Of a stretch of 64,000 bases of DNA, positions 8,742 through 17,593 are shown in pieces; positions within the stretch are counted from its first letter, which is position 1; the number at the start of each line of letters is the position of its first letter. The notes beneath the pieces were generated by a model. The model was not told the origin of the DNA. It saw only the letters and a list, made by a program, of their open reading frames with translations, and searched no databases. The DNA lies in NCBI GenBank assembly GCA_020633295.1, contig JACKDW010000003.1, positions 186,001 to 250,000 on the forward strand, in the 5' to 3' direction. Origin of the DNA: Myxococcales bacterium (GTDB lineage: Bacteria; Myxococcota_A; Polyangia; Nannocystales; Nannocystaceae). Position numbers and translations under genes: made by a program.

Positions 8742-8790
8742 CGTCGCCGCGCCGCCGGAACTCTCGCGGTCTGCGGCTGTCCTGGATCCC

Positions 8791-9750
8791 GTGCTCGCCT
8801 CGATCACGCTCGCGTGGGCGCTGCTGGCAGGGGCGGGCGCGGCCGCGCCGGCGCCCCCGGACGACGCGCGCGCGCTCGAGGCGACGGCCTTCGAACGCGG
8901 GCGCGAGGGCCGGCTCGCCGCGGGCACGATGCTGCTGGAGCGCCTGCTCCGCGAGCGACCGGAGAGCCCGCGCGCGTGCCTGTGGGCCGAGGGCCTGCTG
9001 CTCAACGCGATCCGCAGCGGGGATGACCGCGCGATGCAGCGCGCGATGACGGAGCTCGTCGCGCGGTGGCGCGCGCAGGCGCCCGCCGGCAAGCAGGGGG
9101 ACACGCTGCGCCGGGTGTGCCGCGATGACGTCGCCCACGGCCTGCGCTACCTCGCGTCGCGCTGGCACAACGAGGGCGCCCTGCGCTGCGACGACGAGCT
9201 CCTCGAGCGGGCCGAGTGGGCGTACCGCGAGTACCTGCGCAACTTCTCCCTGCGCCCCGGGGGCGACGAGATGGAGTTCTACCTCGCCGAGCTCTACATG
9301 CACCGCGGTCAGCTCGCCTACCGCTTGGTCCCCTGCGGCTTCATCGTGTGCGGGAACTGGGCGCGCGCGGAGCGGGAGCGCCGGCGCGCGGCCGGGCTCG
9401 AGGCGCCGCGCTGCGGCACGCCCTCGCGGCCGGAGGACAACGAGCCGGCGTACTGTCCGTGGTACCGCCGCGCCGCCGCCGCGTTTCGCCGGTCGCTCGA
9501 GCTCAACCCCCAGGGTCGATTCGTGCGCGACGCCGCCTACGCGCAGGTCGCGATCAACGTCGCGCTCACCGACTGGGGGCGACGCAACAACGCGGATCAC
9601 TGCCGCGTGAACGCGGAGGGGCGCTGCGTCGTCCCCGCGCGTCGCTGCGTCGAAGCAGACTGCGCGCGCGGGGAGGCGACGCCGCGCCGCTACCCGACGC
9701 CCACGCTCAGCGGCGTGGCGCGGGTCTTGCCGCCGCCGCGGACGCCCTGA
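8791..9750 (+). CDS. Exported helical-repeat (TPR-like) protein
   Basis: 319 residues from a GTG start. A short signal peptide (cleavage about AGAAA-APAPP) is followed by repeated helix pairs with TPR-like spacing (LERAEWAYREYLRNFS, EMEFYLAELYMHRGQLAY, YRRAAAAFRRSLELNPQG). Ten or so cysteines in the second half (CGFIVCGNW, CGTPSR, CRVNAEGRCVV) suggest disulfides in the periplasm or outside. No catalytic motif is seen. It may be co-transcribed with the GH5-like gene 49 bases upstream. The role is probably as a scaffold, but this is inference from the fold only. Confidence 0.7.
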   Translation: MLASITLAWALLAGAGAAAPAPPDDARALEATAFERGREGRLAAGTMLLERLLRERPESPRACLWAEGLLLNAIRSGDDRAMQRAMTELVARWRAQAPAGKQGDTLRRVCRDDVAHGLRYLASRWHNEGALRCDDELLERAEWAYREYLRNFSLRPGGDEMEFYLAELYMHRGQLAYRLVPCGFIVCGNWARAERERRRAAGLEAPRCGTPSRPEDNEPAYCPWYRRAAAAFRRSLELNPQGRFVRDAAYAQVAINVALTDWGRRNNADHCRVNAEGRCVVPARRCVEADCARGEATPRRYPTPTLSGVARVLPPPRTP

Positions 9751-9808
9751 CGCGCGCCTCGATGGACGTGGTCTTCAGGGCAGCCGCGTGACGACGCGCG
9801 GCGGCCCG

Positions 9809-10303
9809 CTAGAGCTCGCCGCAGTCCTCGACGACGATCCGGGCGCTGGTGGTCCCGCGGCGCGAGCCGTAGGACTCGACCTTCTCGACCACTTCCATGC
9901 CCTCGACGACCGAGCCGAACACGACGTGCTTGCCGTCGAGCCAGGGGGTCTCCACGGTGCACAGGAAGAACTGCGAGCCGTTGGTGTTGGGGCCCGCGTT
10001 GGCCATGCTGAGCACGCCGGGGCCGGTGTGCTTGAGCGTGAAGTTCTCGTCGTTGAAGCGGTCGCCGTAGATCGAGCGCCCGCCGGTGCCGTTGTGGCGC
10101 GTGAAGTCGCCGCCCTGGCACATGAAGTCAGGGATCACGCGGTGGAAGGTCGAGCCCTTGTAGCCGTAGCCCTTCTCGCCCGTGCACAGCGCGCGGAAGT
10201 TCTCGGCCGTCCGGGGCACGACGTCGGCGCGCAGCTCCATGACGATGCGGCCGAGCGGCGCGCCGTCGGCGGTGATGTCCATGAACACCTTGGGATTGCT
10301 CAT
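9809..10303 (-). CDS. Cyclophilin-type peptidyl-prolyl isomerase, eukaryote-like
   Basis: 164 residues starting at MSNPKVFMD (an upstream in-frame start at 10321 is less likely). It has the complete cyclophilin core: FHRVIPDFMCQGGDF with the catalytic Arg, SMANAGPNTNGSQFF, and WLDGKHVVFG with the tryptophan that contacts cyclosporin. There is no signal peptide, so it acts in the cytoplasm on Xaa-Pro bonds. Features such as RALCTGEKG and GTGGRSIYG are typical of eukaryotic cyclophilin A rather than the shorter bacterial PpiA/PpiB type. This suggests acquisition from a eukaryote or an ancient shared form. It is a single gene between two exported-protein genes. Confidence 0.95.
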   Translation of the reverse strand: MSNPKVFMDITADGAPLGRIVMELRADVVPRTAENFRALCTGEKGYGYKGSTFHRVIPDFMCQGGDFTRHNGTGGRSIYGDRFNDENFTLKHTGPGVLSMANAGPNTNGSQFFLCTVETPWLDGKHVVFGSVVEGMEVVEKVESYGSRRGTTSARIVVEDCGEL

Positions 10304-10411
10304 GGCCGGGACGTATACCATCCACGGCGGGGCGTGTTTTCACGCGCGGCGCGCGGGTCGTCCGCAAACGCGCGCCGACGGCTCCCGCGGGCCGCGCGAG
10401 GCGAGCGCGGA

Positions 10412-11506
10412 TCACAGGTACGGCGCCATCTGGTCGCAGTACAGGTTCTCGCCGGGGTCGATCGCGAGCAGATCCGCGTAGCGCATGAAGAAGCCGACGC
10501 GGTCCGCGACCGCGGGCGGCGTCGGCATGCCGCACTCGAGCCCGCCGTTGACGATGTTGGTCGTCATGCCGAAGCCGGGCACGCGGCCCATCGACTCGTC
10601 CTGGGGCGTCGGCGTCCAGTTGCCGACCATCACGTCGTGGGCGGAGGGCTTGGGCAGCTGCTCGGTCATCCAGAACCACAGCGCCGTCTGCAGCGCGAGC
10701 GCGCTGTCGCTCGCGACCAGCTCCGGGTTGGCGAGGATGTCGACCCCGAGCGCGTCGCCGGCCTGGCCGTAGTTGTAATTCCAGCTGAGCTGAATCGCGC
10801 CGCGCCCGTGGTAGGTCTTCCCGGGCGCGCAGGGGTACTGCATGTTGTTCGCGTCGCAGTACTGCGGGCAGGCGTTGTTCTCGCAGCCGACCTCCTCGAT
10901 GAAGCACAGGCCCCAGGCGTAGGGGCCGTCGGGCGCCTGCGGCCAGCCGCCAGTGGTCTCGTGCGAGATCTGGGCGAGGAAGGCCGCGACCTCGCGCGCG
11001 CGCACCTCGGCGCCGCCCTCACAGGCGAACAGCGGGTAGCCCTCGGCCGCGTCGAGCAGCCCCTGGTAGGTGTAGACGCCGCCGCTGCACGCCGGGTCGT
11101 CCTTGTGCAGGAACATCTCGTCCCAGTCCGCCTGCGAGAGCACGTCGCTCACGTCGCAGTCGCCCACGCCCGTGGTCGTCGCGTCCGTGGGGTCCTCGGT
11201 CGCCTGGCTCGTCTCGCTGGTCTCGGTCGCGCTCGACGGGTCGGTCGCGTCGGTGCCGCTGGCGGAGGTCGAGTCGGTGCTGCCGGCGGAGGTCGAGTCG
11301 GTGGCGTCGGCGGTGGTCGGGTCGGTCGCGGGCTCGGTCGCGCTGACCGTGCTGGGATCCGTCGCGCCGGCGCTCGAGTCGGTCGTTCCCGCGCTCGTCC
11401 CCGCCGTCGACGCGTGGGTCTCACTCGCGTCGGTGTCGCCGTCGTCTCCCGCGCAGCCGAGCAGCAGCAGCGCGGCGCAGGTACCCTCGATCCAGCGGGC
11501 TCGCAT
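10412..11506 (-). CDS. Lipoprotein with GH19 chitinase-like domain
   Basis: 364 residues. The lipobox is LLLGC (Cys 18), followed by about 90 residues of Thr/Ser/Ala/Asp linker. The GH19 domain shows the catalytic glutamate in QISHETTGGW, the YHGRGAIQLSWNYNYG strand typical of plant-type chitinases, a late NIVNGGLECG motif and several disulfide cysteines (CENNACPQYC). GH19 enzymes invert chitin or chitosan bonds, and some bacterial members cleave peptidoglycan. A cell-surface enzyme that attacks prey or fungal walls fits a predatory myxobacterium, but that is inference. A copy of the 16-bp motif (11567-11582) lies about 60 bases upstream of the start. Confidence 0.88.
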   Translation of the reverse strand: MRARWIEGTCAALLLLGCAGDDGDTDASETHASTAGTSAGTTDSSAGATDPSTVSATEPATDPTTADATDSTSAGSTDSTSASGTDATDPSSATETSETSQATEDPTDATTTGVGDCDVSDVLSQADWDEMFLHKDDPACSGGVYTYQGLLDAAEGYPLFACEGGAEVRAREVAAFLAQISHETTGGWPQAPDGPYAWGLCFIEEVGCENNACPQYCDANNMQYPCAPGKTYHGRGAIQLSWNYNYGQAGDALGVDILANPELVASDSALALQTALWFWMTEQLPKPSAHDVMVGNWTPTPQDESMGRVPGFGMTTNIVNGGLECGMPTPPAVADRVGFFMRYADLLAIDPGENLYCDQMAPYL

Positions 11507-11566
11507 GCCTCCTTGTACCCGCGATCGCCGGCGCCCGTCGACCGGCGCGCGCGGCCCCGGAGCATG

Positions 11567-11582
11567 ATGACCTTCAGGACAT
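11567..11582. promoter_or_regulatory. Copy 1 of a 16-bp imperfect palindrome (candidate operator)
   Basis: Minus-strand reading ATGTCCTGAAGGTCAT, about 60 bases upstream of the GH19 lipoprotein start. Arms ATGTCCT and AGGTCAT are complementary except for one position. Related copies occur at 28805, 38089 and 58241. It overlaps the stop codon of the ATP-grasp gene. Confidence 0.4.
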
Positions 11583-12365
11583 GTGAGAATCGTCGGGCGC
11601 CGGCGCGCCGGCGCGCGTCGTGACCGTGTCCTCGATCACCGCGAGCGCGCCGGCCGGGTCGCAGCCGTACAGCCCGGAGCCCCACGCGGGGTTGAGCTCG
11701 ACCGCCGCCCAGCCGCGGCCGCGGATCAGCCCGACGTCGAGCACCACCGACGTCGGCAGCTCGACGGCCGCGTCGGCGAGCAGCGCCTCGGCGAACGCCA
11801 GCGCGCCGCGCTCTTCCTCCGGCGCGCACGGCCACGCGCCGCCGCGCTGCGCGAGCGCGCCGTCGCGGGCGTAGATCGAGCGGGCGCGGACGCGGCGATC
11901 GGCCACGAAGCAGCGGAACTCGAGGGCCCACTCGACCGGCTCGGAGACGAGCGTCGGCGTGTCCTCGGGCAGCTCCGCGGGGCGTGGGAGCGCCTGCCCC
12001 GAGGGATAGACGCGGGCCGCGAAGCACTTGGTGTCCGCGGGCTTGATGAACAGCGGGCCCGCGCGCGTCCGCGCCTCGGCGAGCGTCGTGAACTCGACGT
12101 CGCGGCGGCGGTAGGGCGCGGGCAGCCGCGCGAGCCAGTCGAGCGCCGGCTGCACCAGCGCGCGCCCCAGCTGGTCGGCGATCGCCTCGACGAACAGCGC
12201 CTCGCCGTAGATCGCGACCGGGCCTGGGAGCGGCCCGGCCGCCGCGACGCGCCAGCCGGGGAGCCGTACGACGCGCCAGCCCGCGCGCGCGGCCGCCTGC
12301 CGCATCAGGCGCGAGTCCTCGGAGTGGCGCGGCGACAGGATCAGCGTGCGAGCGGGTCTCTCCAT
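11574..12365 (-). CDS. ATP-grasp domain protein (DUF4343/R2K-like)
   Basis: 263 residues from ATG 12365 (MERPARTLIL); an alternative in-frame start lies at 12404. The early TLILSPRHSEDSRLMRQAA, then FIKPADTKCFAARVY, the acidic strand TLVSEPVEWALEFRCFV and the C-terminal VVLDVGLI...AAVELNPAWGSGLYG match ATP-grasp proteins of the DUF4343/R2K type. That family ligates an amine or amino acid to a carboxylate using ATP. Glu in ELNPAWG would bind the metal-ATP. No substrate can be named. The gene is divergent from the PhyH dioxygenase gene, about 117 bases apart, so the two may share a promoter region. Confidence 0.8.
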   Translation of the reverse strand: MERPARTLILSPRHSEDSRLMRQAAARAGWRVVRLPGWRVAAAGPLPGPVAIYGEALFVEAIADQLGRALVQPALDWLARLPAPYRRRDVEFTTLAEARTRAGPLFIKPADTKCFAARVYPSGQALPRPAELPEDTPTLVSEPVEWALEFRCFVADRRVRARSIYARDGALAQRGGAWPCAPEEERGALAFAEALLADAAVELPTSVVLDVGLIRGRGWAAVELNPAWGSGLYGCDPAGALAVIEDTVTTRAGAPAPDDSHMS

Positions 12366-12482
12366 GGTCCGGCGGGCGCGGGCGAGCGCTCCTTCGGGCA
12401 GCATACGCGACGATCGAGGCGCGCGTTTGACCGCGTCGTGCTCCGCCTCGGATCACGCAGATCGACTACGCTCGCACGCGCG

Positions 12483-13481
12483 ATGAACCCCTCCTACACG
12501 ATGATGGTCGAGGCGCTCCAGCAGCGCGGCTACGTGGTCGTCCCTGTGCTCTCGCGGGACGAGTGCGCGGCGCTCATCGGGCAGATCTGGGACTGGCTCG
12601 AGTCGCTCGGCACCGGCGTTCGGCGCGGCGACGACACGACCTGGGGCAAGCAGTGGCCGGGGCACGTCCACGGGATCTTCAAGTGTCACGGCGTCGGTCA
12701 GGCCCCGTTCATGTGGCGCCTGCGGACCGACCCGCGGATCCTCGGCCTGTACGCGTACCTCTGGCAGACGACCGCGCGCGAGCTGCTGTGCAGCTTCGAC
12801 GGCTGCTCGGTGATGCGGCCGCGCGCGCACTGGCGCTGCAAGTGGGCGCTCGAGGGCCGCCTGCACGTCGACCTCTCGCTCGCGCGGGACGTCGAGCGAC
12901 GCGCCAAGCTGGCCGCGCAGTGCCGCGCGGGCACGCCCTGCGTGCAGGGGCTCATCACGCTCGCGGACATGGACGCGTCGACGGGGACCTTCGCGTGCAT
13001 CCCGGGCAGCCACCTGCGCTTCCGCAACCGCTCCGACCCGCCGTCGGACTGGTACCGGCTCGACAAGCAGGACCTCGCGGCGGTCGGCGAGCCGACGCGC
13101 CTGCGCGTGCCCGCGGGCGCGATGGTGCTGTGGGACTCTCGCACCGCGCACTGCGGCGCGAAGCCGGTGCCGCTGCGCGAGCTCCCGCAGCGCCCCGCGC
13201 CGGGTGAAGACTGGGCGGCGCGGCGCGGCGACGGCTTTCGCTACGTCGTCTACCTCAGCTACCTGCCGCGGCGCCACGCGACGTCGGGCGAGCGCGCGCG
13301 CCGGCGCGAGGTGTTCGAGGCCGGGCGCACCACCGGGCACTGGGCCTACCCCGTGCGCCTGAACGCGGAGAAGATCCGCTTCGACACGCGCGAGTACACC
13401 GTGCAGCCGGCGGCGCTCGAGCGCGTGCTCGAGGCCGGGCGGGTCCCGCTCGCGCGGCGCCTGATCGGCTACGACGCGTAG
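12483..13481 (+). CDS. Phytanoyl-CoA dioxygenase (PhyH)-like Fe(II)/2-oxoglutarate oxygenase
   Basis: 332 residues from ATG 12483. The double-stranded beta-helix carries a likely iron facial triad: His and Asp in LHVDLS (about residue 125) and the distal His in RTAHCG (about 223). The segment TGTFACIPGSH is characteristic of PhyH proteins. Such enzymes hydroxylate or otherwise oxidise small molecules using 2-oxoglutarate and O2. No signal peptide is present, so the protein is cytoplasmic. Length is slightly above the family average because of a C-terminal extension (Arg-rich loop from about 255). The substrate is unknown. Divergent from the ATP-grasp gene. Confidence 0.8.
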   Translation: MNPSYTMMVEALQQRGYVVVPVLSRDECAALIGQIWDWLESLGTGVRRGDDTTWGKQWPGHVHGIFKCHGVGQAPFMWRLRTDPRILGLYAYLWQTTARELLCSFDGCSVMRPRAHWRCKWALEGRLHVDLSLARDVERRAKLAAQCRAGTPCVQGLITLADMDASTGTFACIPGSHLRFRNRSDPPSDWYRLDKQDLAAVGEPTRLRVPAGAMVLWDSRTAHCGAKPVPLRELPQRPAPGEDWAARRGDGFRYVVYLSYLPRRHATSGERARRREVFEAGRTTGHWAYPVRLNAEKIRFDTREYTVQPAALERVLEAGRVPLARRLIGYDA

Positions 13482-13550
13482 CCGCGACGCGAGGTCTGGG
13501 CCGCGCGCCTTCGACCCCGCTACGTCGCCCCGCCGCGATACCATCGCGCG

Positions 13551-13964
13551 GTGCGACCGATCCTCACGCACATCGCTCGCCAGGTCCGCGACCTCGACGC
13601 CAGCGCCGAGTTCTTCGCGCGCTACTGCGGCATGCGCGAGGTGCACCGGCGCGCGCGAGACGGGCGCCCGCACGTGGTCTGGCTCGCGGAGCCGGGCAAG
13701 GAGCGGGAGTTCATCATCGTCCTGATCTCCGGGGGCGGCGCGGCGCCGCAGGCCGACGACGACTACGGTCACCTCGGCTTCGCGCTCGCGAGCCGCGAGG
13801 AGGTCGACGCGGTCGCCGAGCGGGCGCGCGCCGACGGCCGCCTGGTCTGGCCGCCGCGGGAGGAGCCGTACCCCGTCGGCTACTACTGCGGGCTGCGCGA
13901 TCCCGACGGGCAGTACGTCGAGTTCAGCTACGGGCAGCCGCTCGGTCCGGGCGCGCCCGACTGA
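13551..13964 (+). CDS. VOC/glyoxalase-family protein
   Basis: 137 residues from a GTG start. The pattern of two beta-alpha-beta-beta-beta units is visible: HIARQVRDLDASAEFFARYCGM at the start, GHLGFALASREEVDAV in the middle, and LRDPDGQYVEFSYG at the end with a probable metal-ligand Glu. This is the glyoxalase I/bleomycin-resistance/dioxygenase fold. The reaction is not predictable. It lies in a run of same-strand genes (PhyH, VOC, Dabb, APH) with gaps of 28-69 bases, which may form an operon. Confidence 0.9.
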   Translation: MRPILTHIARQVRDLDASAEFFARYCGMREVHRRARDGRPHVVWLAEPGKEREFIIVLISGGGAAPQADDDYGHLGFALASREEVDAVAERARADGRLVWPPREEPYPVGYYCGLRDPDGQYVEFSYGQPLGPGAPD

Positions 13965-14005
13965 CCTCGCTTGCCGCGCTGCGCGAATCGTCCGACCATG
14001 CGCCC

Positions 14006-14308
14006 GTGATCACCCACGTCGTGCTCTTCAAGTTCTCCGCGCGCGCCGACGCCGAGCAGGCCCGGGAGCGGCTCCTCGGCATGCGCGGACAGATCGAGGC
14101 GCTGCTCGAGCTCGAGGCCGGGCTCGACATCACCCGCAGCCCGCGCTCCTACGACCTCGCCCTGATCACGCGCTTCGCCGATCAGGCCGGGCTCGACGCC
14201 TACCAGGAGCACCCTGCGCACCTCCCCGTGCTCGAGTTCATCCGCGCGCGCGCCGAGGCGGTCTGCGCCGTCGACTTCGTCGGCGAGCGGCGGTCGTCGG
14301 CGGACTAG
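14006..14308 (+). CDS. Stress-responsive alpha/beta-barrel (Dabb) domain protein
   Basis: 100 residues from a GTG start. It begins ITHVVLFKFSARADAEQ and ends with YQEHPAHLPVLEFI, both standard for the dimeric Dabb fold (one ferredoxin-like domain per chain). Some relatives are decarboxylases or cyclases in polyketide and cannabinoid-type pathways; most are uncharacterised. It is 41 bases after the VOC gene and 28 before the APH-like kinase gene, so probably co-transcribed. Confidence 0.9.
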   Translation: MITHVVLFKFSARADAEQARERLLGMRGQIEALLELEAGLDITRSPRSYDLALITRFADQAGLDAYQEHPAHLPVLEFIRARAEAVCAVDFVGERRSSAD

Positions 14309-14336
14309 CTCCTGGAGACCGACGCGAGGGATCGCG

Positions 14337-15275
14337 ATGCAGCCGCCGCCCGAGGTCGCCGCCGAGCGCACGATCGACGCCGCGCTCGTTCGCCGGCTGC
14401 TCGCGGCCCAGCGCCCCGCCGCGCTCGAGCTGTCGCAAGCGTCATATGAGTCGGAGCTCGCGGCGCTCGAGATCCGGCGCGTCGCGGAGGGCTGGGACAA
14501 CGTGCTGCTGCGGGTCGGCGCGCGCTGGCTCGCGCGCGTGCCTCGGCGCGCGGTCGCGGCGGAGCTGCTGCGCGGCGAGCTGCGCTGCCTGCCCGCGCTC
14601 GCGCCGTCGCTGCCGCTGCCGGTGCCGGCGGCCGCCTACGTCGGGCGCCCCGAGGACTTCTTCCCCTGGCCGTGGGCGCTGGTGCCGTGGATCGAGGGCA
14701 CGCCGCTGGGCCACGCGCTCGAGCTCGACCACGAGCGCGTGGCGACGCAGCTCGGGCGTTTTCTCGGCGCGCTGCACCGCCTGCCGCTGCCCGCGGACGC
14801 GCCGAGCAACGCGATGCGCGGCGTCCCGCTGCGGACGCGCGCGCCGCTGCTCGAGGAGCGACTGGCGCGCCTGCGCGCGCTCGGCGAGCCGCTCGACGAG
14901 GCCCGCCTGCGGGCGCGTTGGCGCGAGTTCGCGTCGCAGCCCGAGTGGCCTGGGCCCAAGGTCTGGTGTCACGGCGATCTGCACCCCTTCAACCTGCTCA
15001 CGCGCGGCGGCCAGCTCGCGGCGGTGCTCGACTGGGGCGACGTGCACGGCGGCGATCCGGCGCTCGACCTCGCGAGCGCCTGGATGGCGTCCCCGCGCGC
15101 GCGGCACTCGAGCCTGCGCGCGGCCTACGGCGCGATCGATGACACGACCTGGCTTCGCGGACAGGGGTGGGCTGTCTATTACGGCGTGACGCTGCTCGAC
15201 GCCGGCCTGCGCGGCGCGGGCCCGCCGTACGCGAGCGTCGGCCGACGCACGCTGGCGCGCGCGCTCGCGGGCTGA
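14337..15275 (+). CDS. Aminoglycoside phosphotransferase (APH)-fold kinase
   Basis: 312 residues. The catalytic loop VWCHGDLHPFNLL (HGDxHxxN, about residue 215) and the metal-binding AVLDWGDVHGGDPALDLA are complete, and ARWLARVP probably carries the ATP-binding region. The APH/choline-kinase fold phosphorylates small hydroxyl compounds; aminoglycoside resistance is only one possibility. FPWPWALVPWIEG is the usual hinge region. It is the last gene of the same-strand run beginning at 12483 and is followed by a gene-free stretch. Confidence 0.9.
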   Translation: MQPPPEVAAERTIDAALVRRLLAAQRPAALELSQASYESELAALEIRRVAEGWDNVLLRVGARWLARVPRRAVAAELLRGELRCLPALAPSLPLPVPAAAYVGRPEDFFPWPWALVPWIEGTPLGHALELDHERVATQLGRFLGALHRLPLPADAPSNAMRGVPLRTRAPLLEERLARLRALGEPLDEARLRARWREFASQPEWPGPKVWCHGDLHPFNLLTRGGQLAAVLDWGDVHGGDPALDLASAWMASPRARHSSLRAAYGAIDDTTWLRGQGWAVYYGVTLLDAGLRGAGPPYASVGRRTLARALAG

Positions 15276-15643
15276 CATCGCGACGCGATGAGCCGCCCGC
15301 GACGTCGCCCGCACGCGACCGCGCCGCCAGGCCGGCGCCACCGCGACATCGGAGTCATAGCGGCGTCCTCCGGGGGCGCGCGCCGGCAATCAGCGTTCGC
15401 CACCCGTCCTCCGCGGTCGCGGGGTCACGGCGCGCGCTCGCGGCGATCAGCGGCCCGGCGAAGACGTCACGATGACGGGCGCGACGCGGCCCGATAGACT
15501 CTCCCGGTGAGCGCGCCGGGCCGTCTCTTGAGCCGTCTCTTGAGCCATCCTCGCTCCGCTCGCGCGGCGACGCGCGGGCGAGGCCCCGCGCGGGTCCCCG
15601 CGCGGCCGCGCTGACACCCTAACCATTAAGCTTGGAGTCAACC
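15276..15643. other. Intergenic stretch with a short direct repeat
   Basis: 368 bases. A 12-base unit GCCGTCTCTTGA is repeated exactly twice at 15520-15543. The last 30 bases (CCTAACCATTAAGCTTGGAG) are the least GC-rich part and probably contain the promoter and ribosome site (TTGGAG) of the DUF2330 gene. No coding signal is convincing. Confidence 0.5.
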
Positions 15644-17413
15644 ATGTCCTTGAAGTCAGTCTATCGAGTCCGCGCGCTGCTCTGCGCCGCGAGCTGCGTC
15701 GCCGCGCTGGCGACCGTCGCCGCGCCGCGGGTCGCCGAGGCCTGCGGCGGCACCTTCTGCGAGACCGGCCCGAACGTCATGCCCGTGAACCAGACCGGCG
15801 AGACGATCGCGTTCCGGCTGCACGAGGGGCGCGTCGAGGCGCACATCCAGATCGCGTACAACGGCGACCCGGAGGAGTTCGCCTGGCTCGTGCCCGTGAC
15901 CGCGGTCCCCGACGTCGGCGTCGGCTCGAGCGCGCTGTTCACCAGCCTGCTGAGCTCGACCGTGCCCACCTACACCATGGACTTCGAGCCGAGCGGCACC
16001 TGCGGCGTGCCGGTGACCGGCTTCAGCTGCGGGGGCGCCTTCGACGTCGCGGCGGACGGCGGCTTCGAGGGCGTGGGCGCGGAGACCACCGGCGGGGAGC
16101 CCACGGACACGCCGGACATCGTCAAGCGCGGCTTCGCGGGCGCCTTCGAGTACGTGGTGCTGCAGGGCGACACCGTCGAGGAGATCACGACCTGGCTCGA
16201 CGACAACGGCTTCGCCCAGGACGCCGACGCGCCGCCGATCCTCGAGGAGTACCGAAGCGAGGGCTTCTACTTCCTCGCGCTCAAGCTGCACTCGGGCGCC
16301 GGCGTCGACGAGATCCACCCGGTCACGGTCGACTACGAGGGCGACGAGCCGTGCGTGCCGATCCGGCTCACGCGCATCGCCGCCGAGGAGGACATGGGCA
16401 TCCGCGCGTTCTTCCTCGGCCAGCGCCGCGTCGCGCCCAAGAACTTCGACCACGTGGTCCTCAACAAGATCGCGATCTCGTGGCTGCCGACGCTCGGCGG
16501 GAACTACGACTCGGCCGTCACGCAGGCGGTCGACGAGGCGGGCGGCCGCGCGTTCGTCACCGAGTACGCGGGCGCGACGTCGATCGTCTCGCAGGTCGGG
16601 ATCGTCGACCTCGACTGGGAGCCCGAGGCCTTCGCGACCATCGAGGAGGCCGAGGTCGCTGACAAGCTCGACCTGATGCTCAAGGCCCAGGGCCTGCTCA
16701 GCTGCGCCGACAACGTGTGCGCCTGGCTGCACCCGCTGATGTCGGGGATCATCGACGACTACCTCGCCGTCCCCGACGGCGTGACCTTCGACGCGTTCTG
16801 GACGTGCCCGAGCTGCTACGCCGACCAGCTCGACACCTCGTCCTGGGACGGGTCGCTGTTCGCGGCCGCGCTCGACGAGCGCGTGGTTCAGCCCGGGCGG
16901 CACGCCTCGACGATCCTCGCCGAGAACCCGTACCTCACGCGGCTGTACACCACGATGTCGCCCCACGAGATGCTCGAGGACCCGATGTTCTGGGAGAACC
17001 CCGGGCTGCCCGACGTCGACCGCGACAGCGGGAGCGTGCGCGTGGGCAACTGCGCCGGCGCCGACTGGATCCGCTTCGACGACGGCCGCGAGCTCGCGCT
17101 CAGCGACAACTTCAGCTACCCGGTGCTCGACGAGCTGCCCTTCGCCGAGCGCGTGGAGCGAGTCCCGATGAGCGGCGCGCCGATGGTCAAGCTCGACAAC
17201 AGCGCGCTGATCGAGCAGGTGCTCGAGGACTGGAACGCGATGTTCCCGTTCAGCGACGAGTCCTTCACCGGCGACGAGGAGCCGATCGAGGAGTCGAGCA
17301 GCGCGCTGTGCTCGGCCACCGCGCGCCGCCTCGGCGGCGATCCGGGCGCGTGGCTGCTGGTCGGCATCCTGCTGTACGCCCGCGGCCCTCGTCGGCGTCG
17401 GCGTCGAGCCTGA
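15644..17413 (+). CDS. DUF2330 exported protein with C-terminal membrane anchor
   Basis: 589 residues from ATG 15644, preceded by TTGGAG. The signal peptide ends near VAEA-CGGTFC. The mature start ACGGTFCE, the strand FAWLVPVTAVPDVGVGSS and the phrase VVLQGDTVEEITTWLDDNGF are typical of DUF2330, a family common in myxobacteria. The C-terminus has a hydrophobic segment (WLLVGILLYARG) followed by an Arg-rich tail, like a MYXO-CTERM-type sorting signal but with the Cys further upstream (SALCSA). About a dozen cysteines suggest an extracellular, disulfide-bonded protein. Function is unknown. Confidence 0.87.
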   Translation: MSLKSVYRVRALLCAASCVAALATVAAPRVAEACGGTFCETGPNVMPVNQTGETIAFRLHEGRVEAHIQIAYNGDPEEFAWLVPVTAVPDVGVGSSALFTSLLSSTVPTYTMDFEPSGTCGVPVTGFSCGGAFDVAADGGFEGVGAETTGGEPTDTPDIVKRGFAGAFEYVVLQGDTVEEITTWLDDNGFAQDADAPPILEEYRSEGFYFLALKLHSGAGVDEIHPVTVDYEGDEPCVPIRLTRIAAEEDMGIRAFFLGQRRVAPKNFDHVVLNKIAISWLPTLGGNYDSAVTQAVDEAGGRAFVTEYAGATSIVSQVGIVDLDWEPEAFATIEEAEVADKLDLMLKAQGLLSCADNVCAWLHPLMSGIIDDYLAVPDGVTFDAFWTCPSCYADQLDTSSWDGSLFAAALDERVVQPGRHASTILAENPYLTRLYTTMSPHEMLEDPMFWENPGLPDVDRDSGSVRVGNCAGADWIRFDDGRELALSDNFSYPVLDELPFAERVERVPMSGAPMVKLDNSALIEQVLEDWNAMFPFSDESFTGDEEPIEESSSALCSATARRLGGDPGAWLLVGILLYARGPRRRRRRA

Positions 17414-17593
17414 GGCGCTGACGCTGCCCCGCGCGGCGCTTCGTGGAGTTCTCACGCGCGGGTCGTGAAACCTCGGCGGGCTCGCGCGCGCGCCGCGGCG
17501 TGAAGCGTCGAGACGGCGTTTCGCGCCGCGCCGCGCGCTCGCGCGCGCCGCTTGAAACCCGCGTCCGTGGTGTTCGATGCTGAGCGGGCGACG

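Noticed and set aside
7410..9104. 564-codon minus-strand frame opposite the GH5-like and TPR-like genes
   Set aside because: Third-position bias and recognisable domains are on the plus strand; this is an antisense shadow.
14337..15275. APH-fold gene considered as an antibiotic-resistance gene
   Set aside because: The HGDxHxxN motif only shows the kinase fold; substrate residues cannot be read and no resistance genes are nearby.
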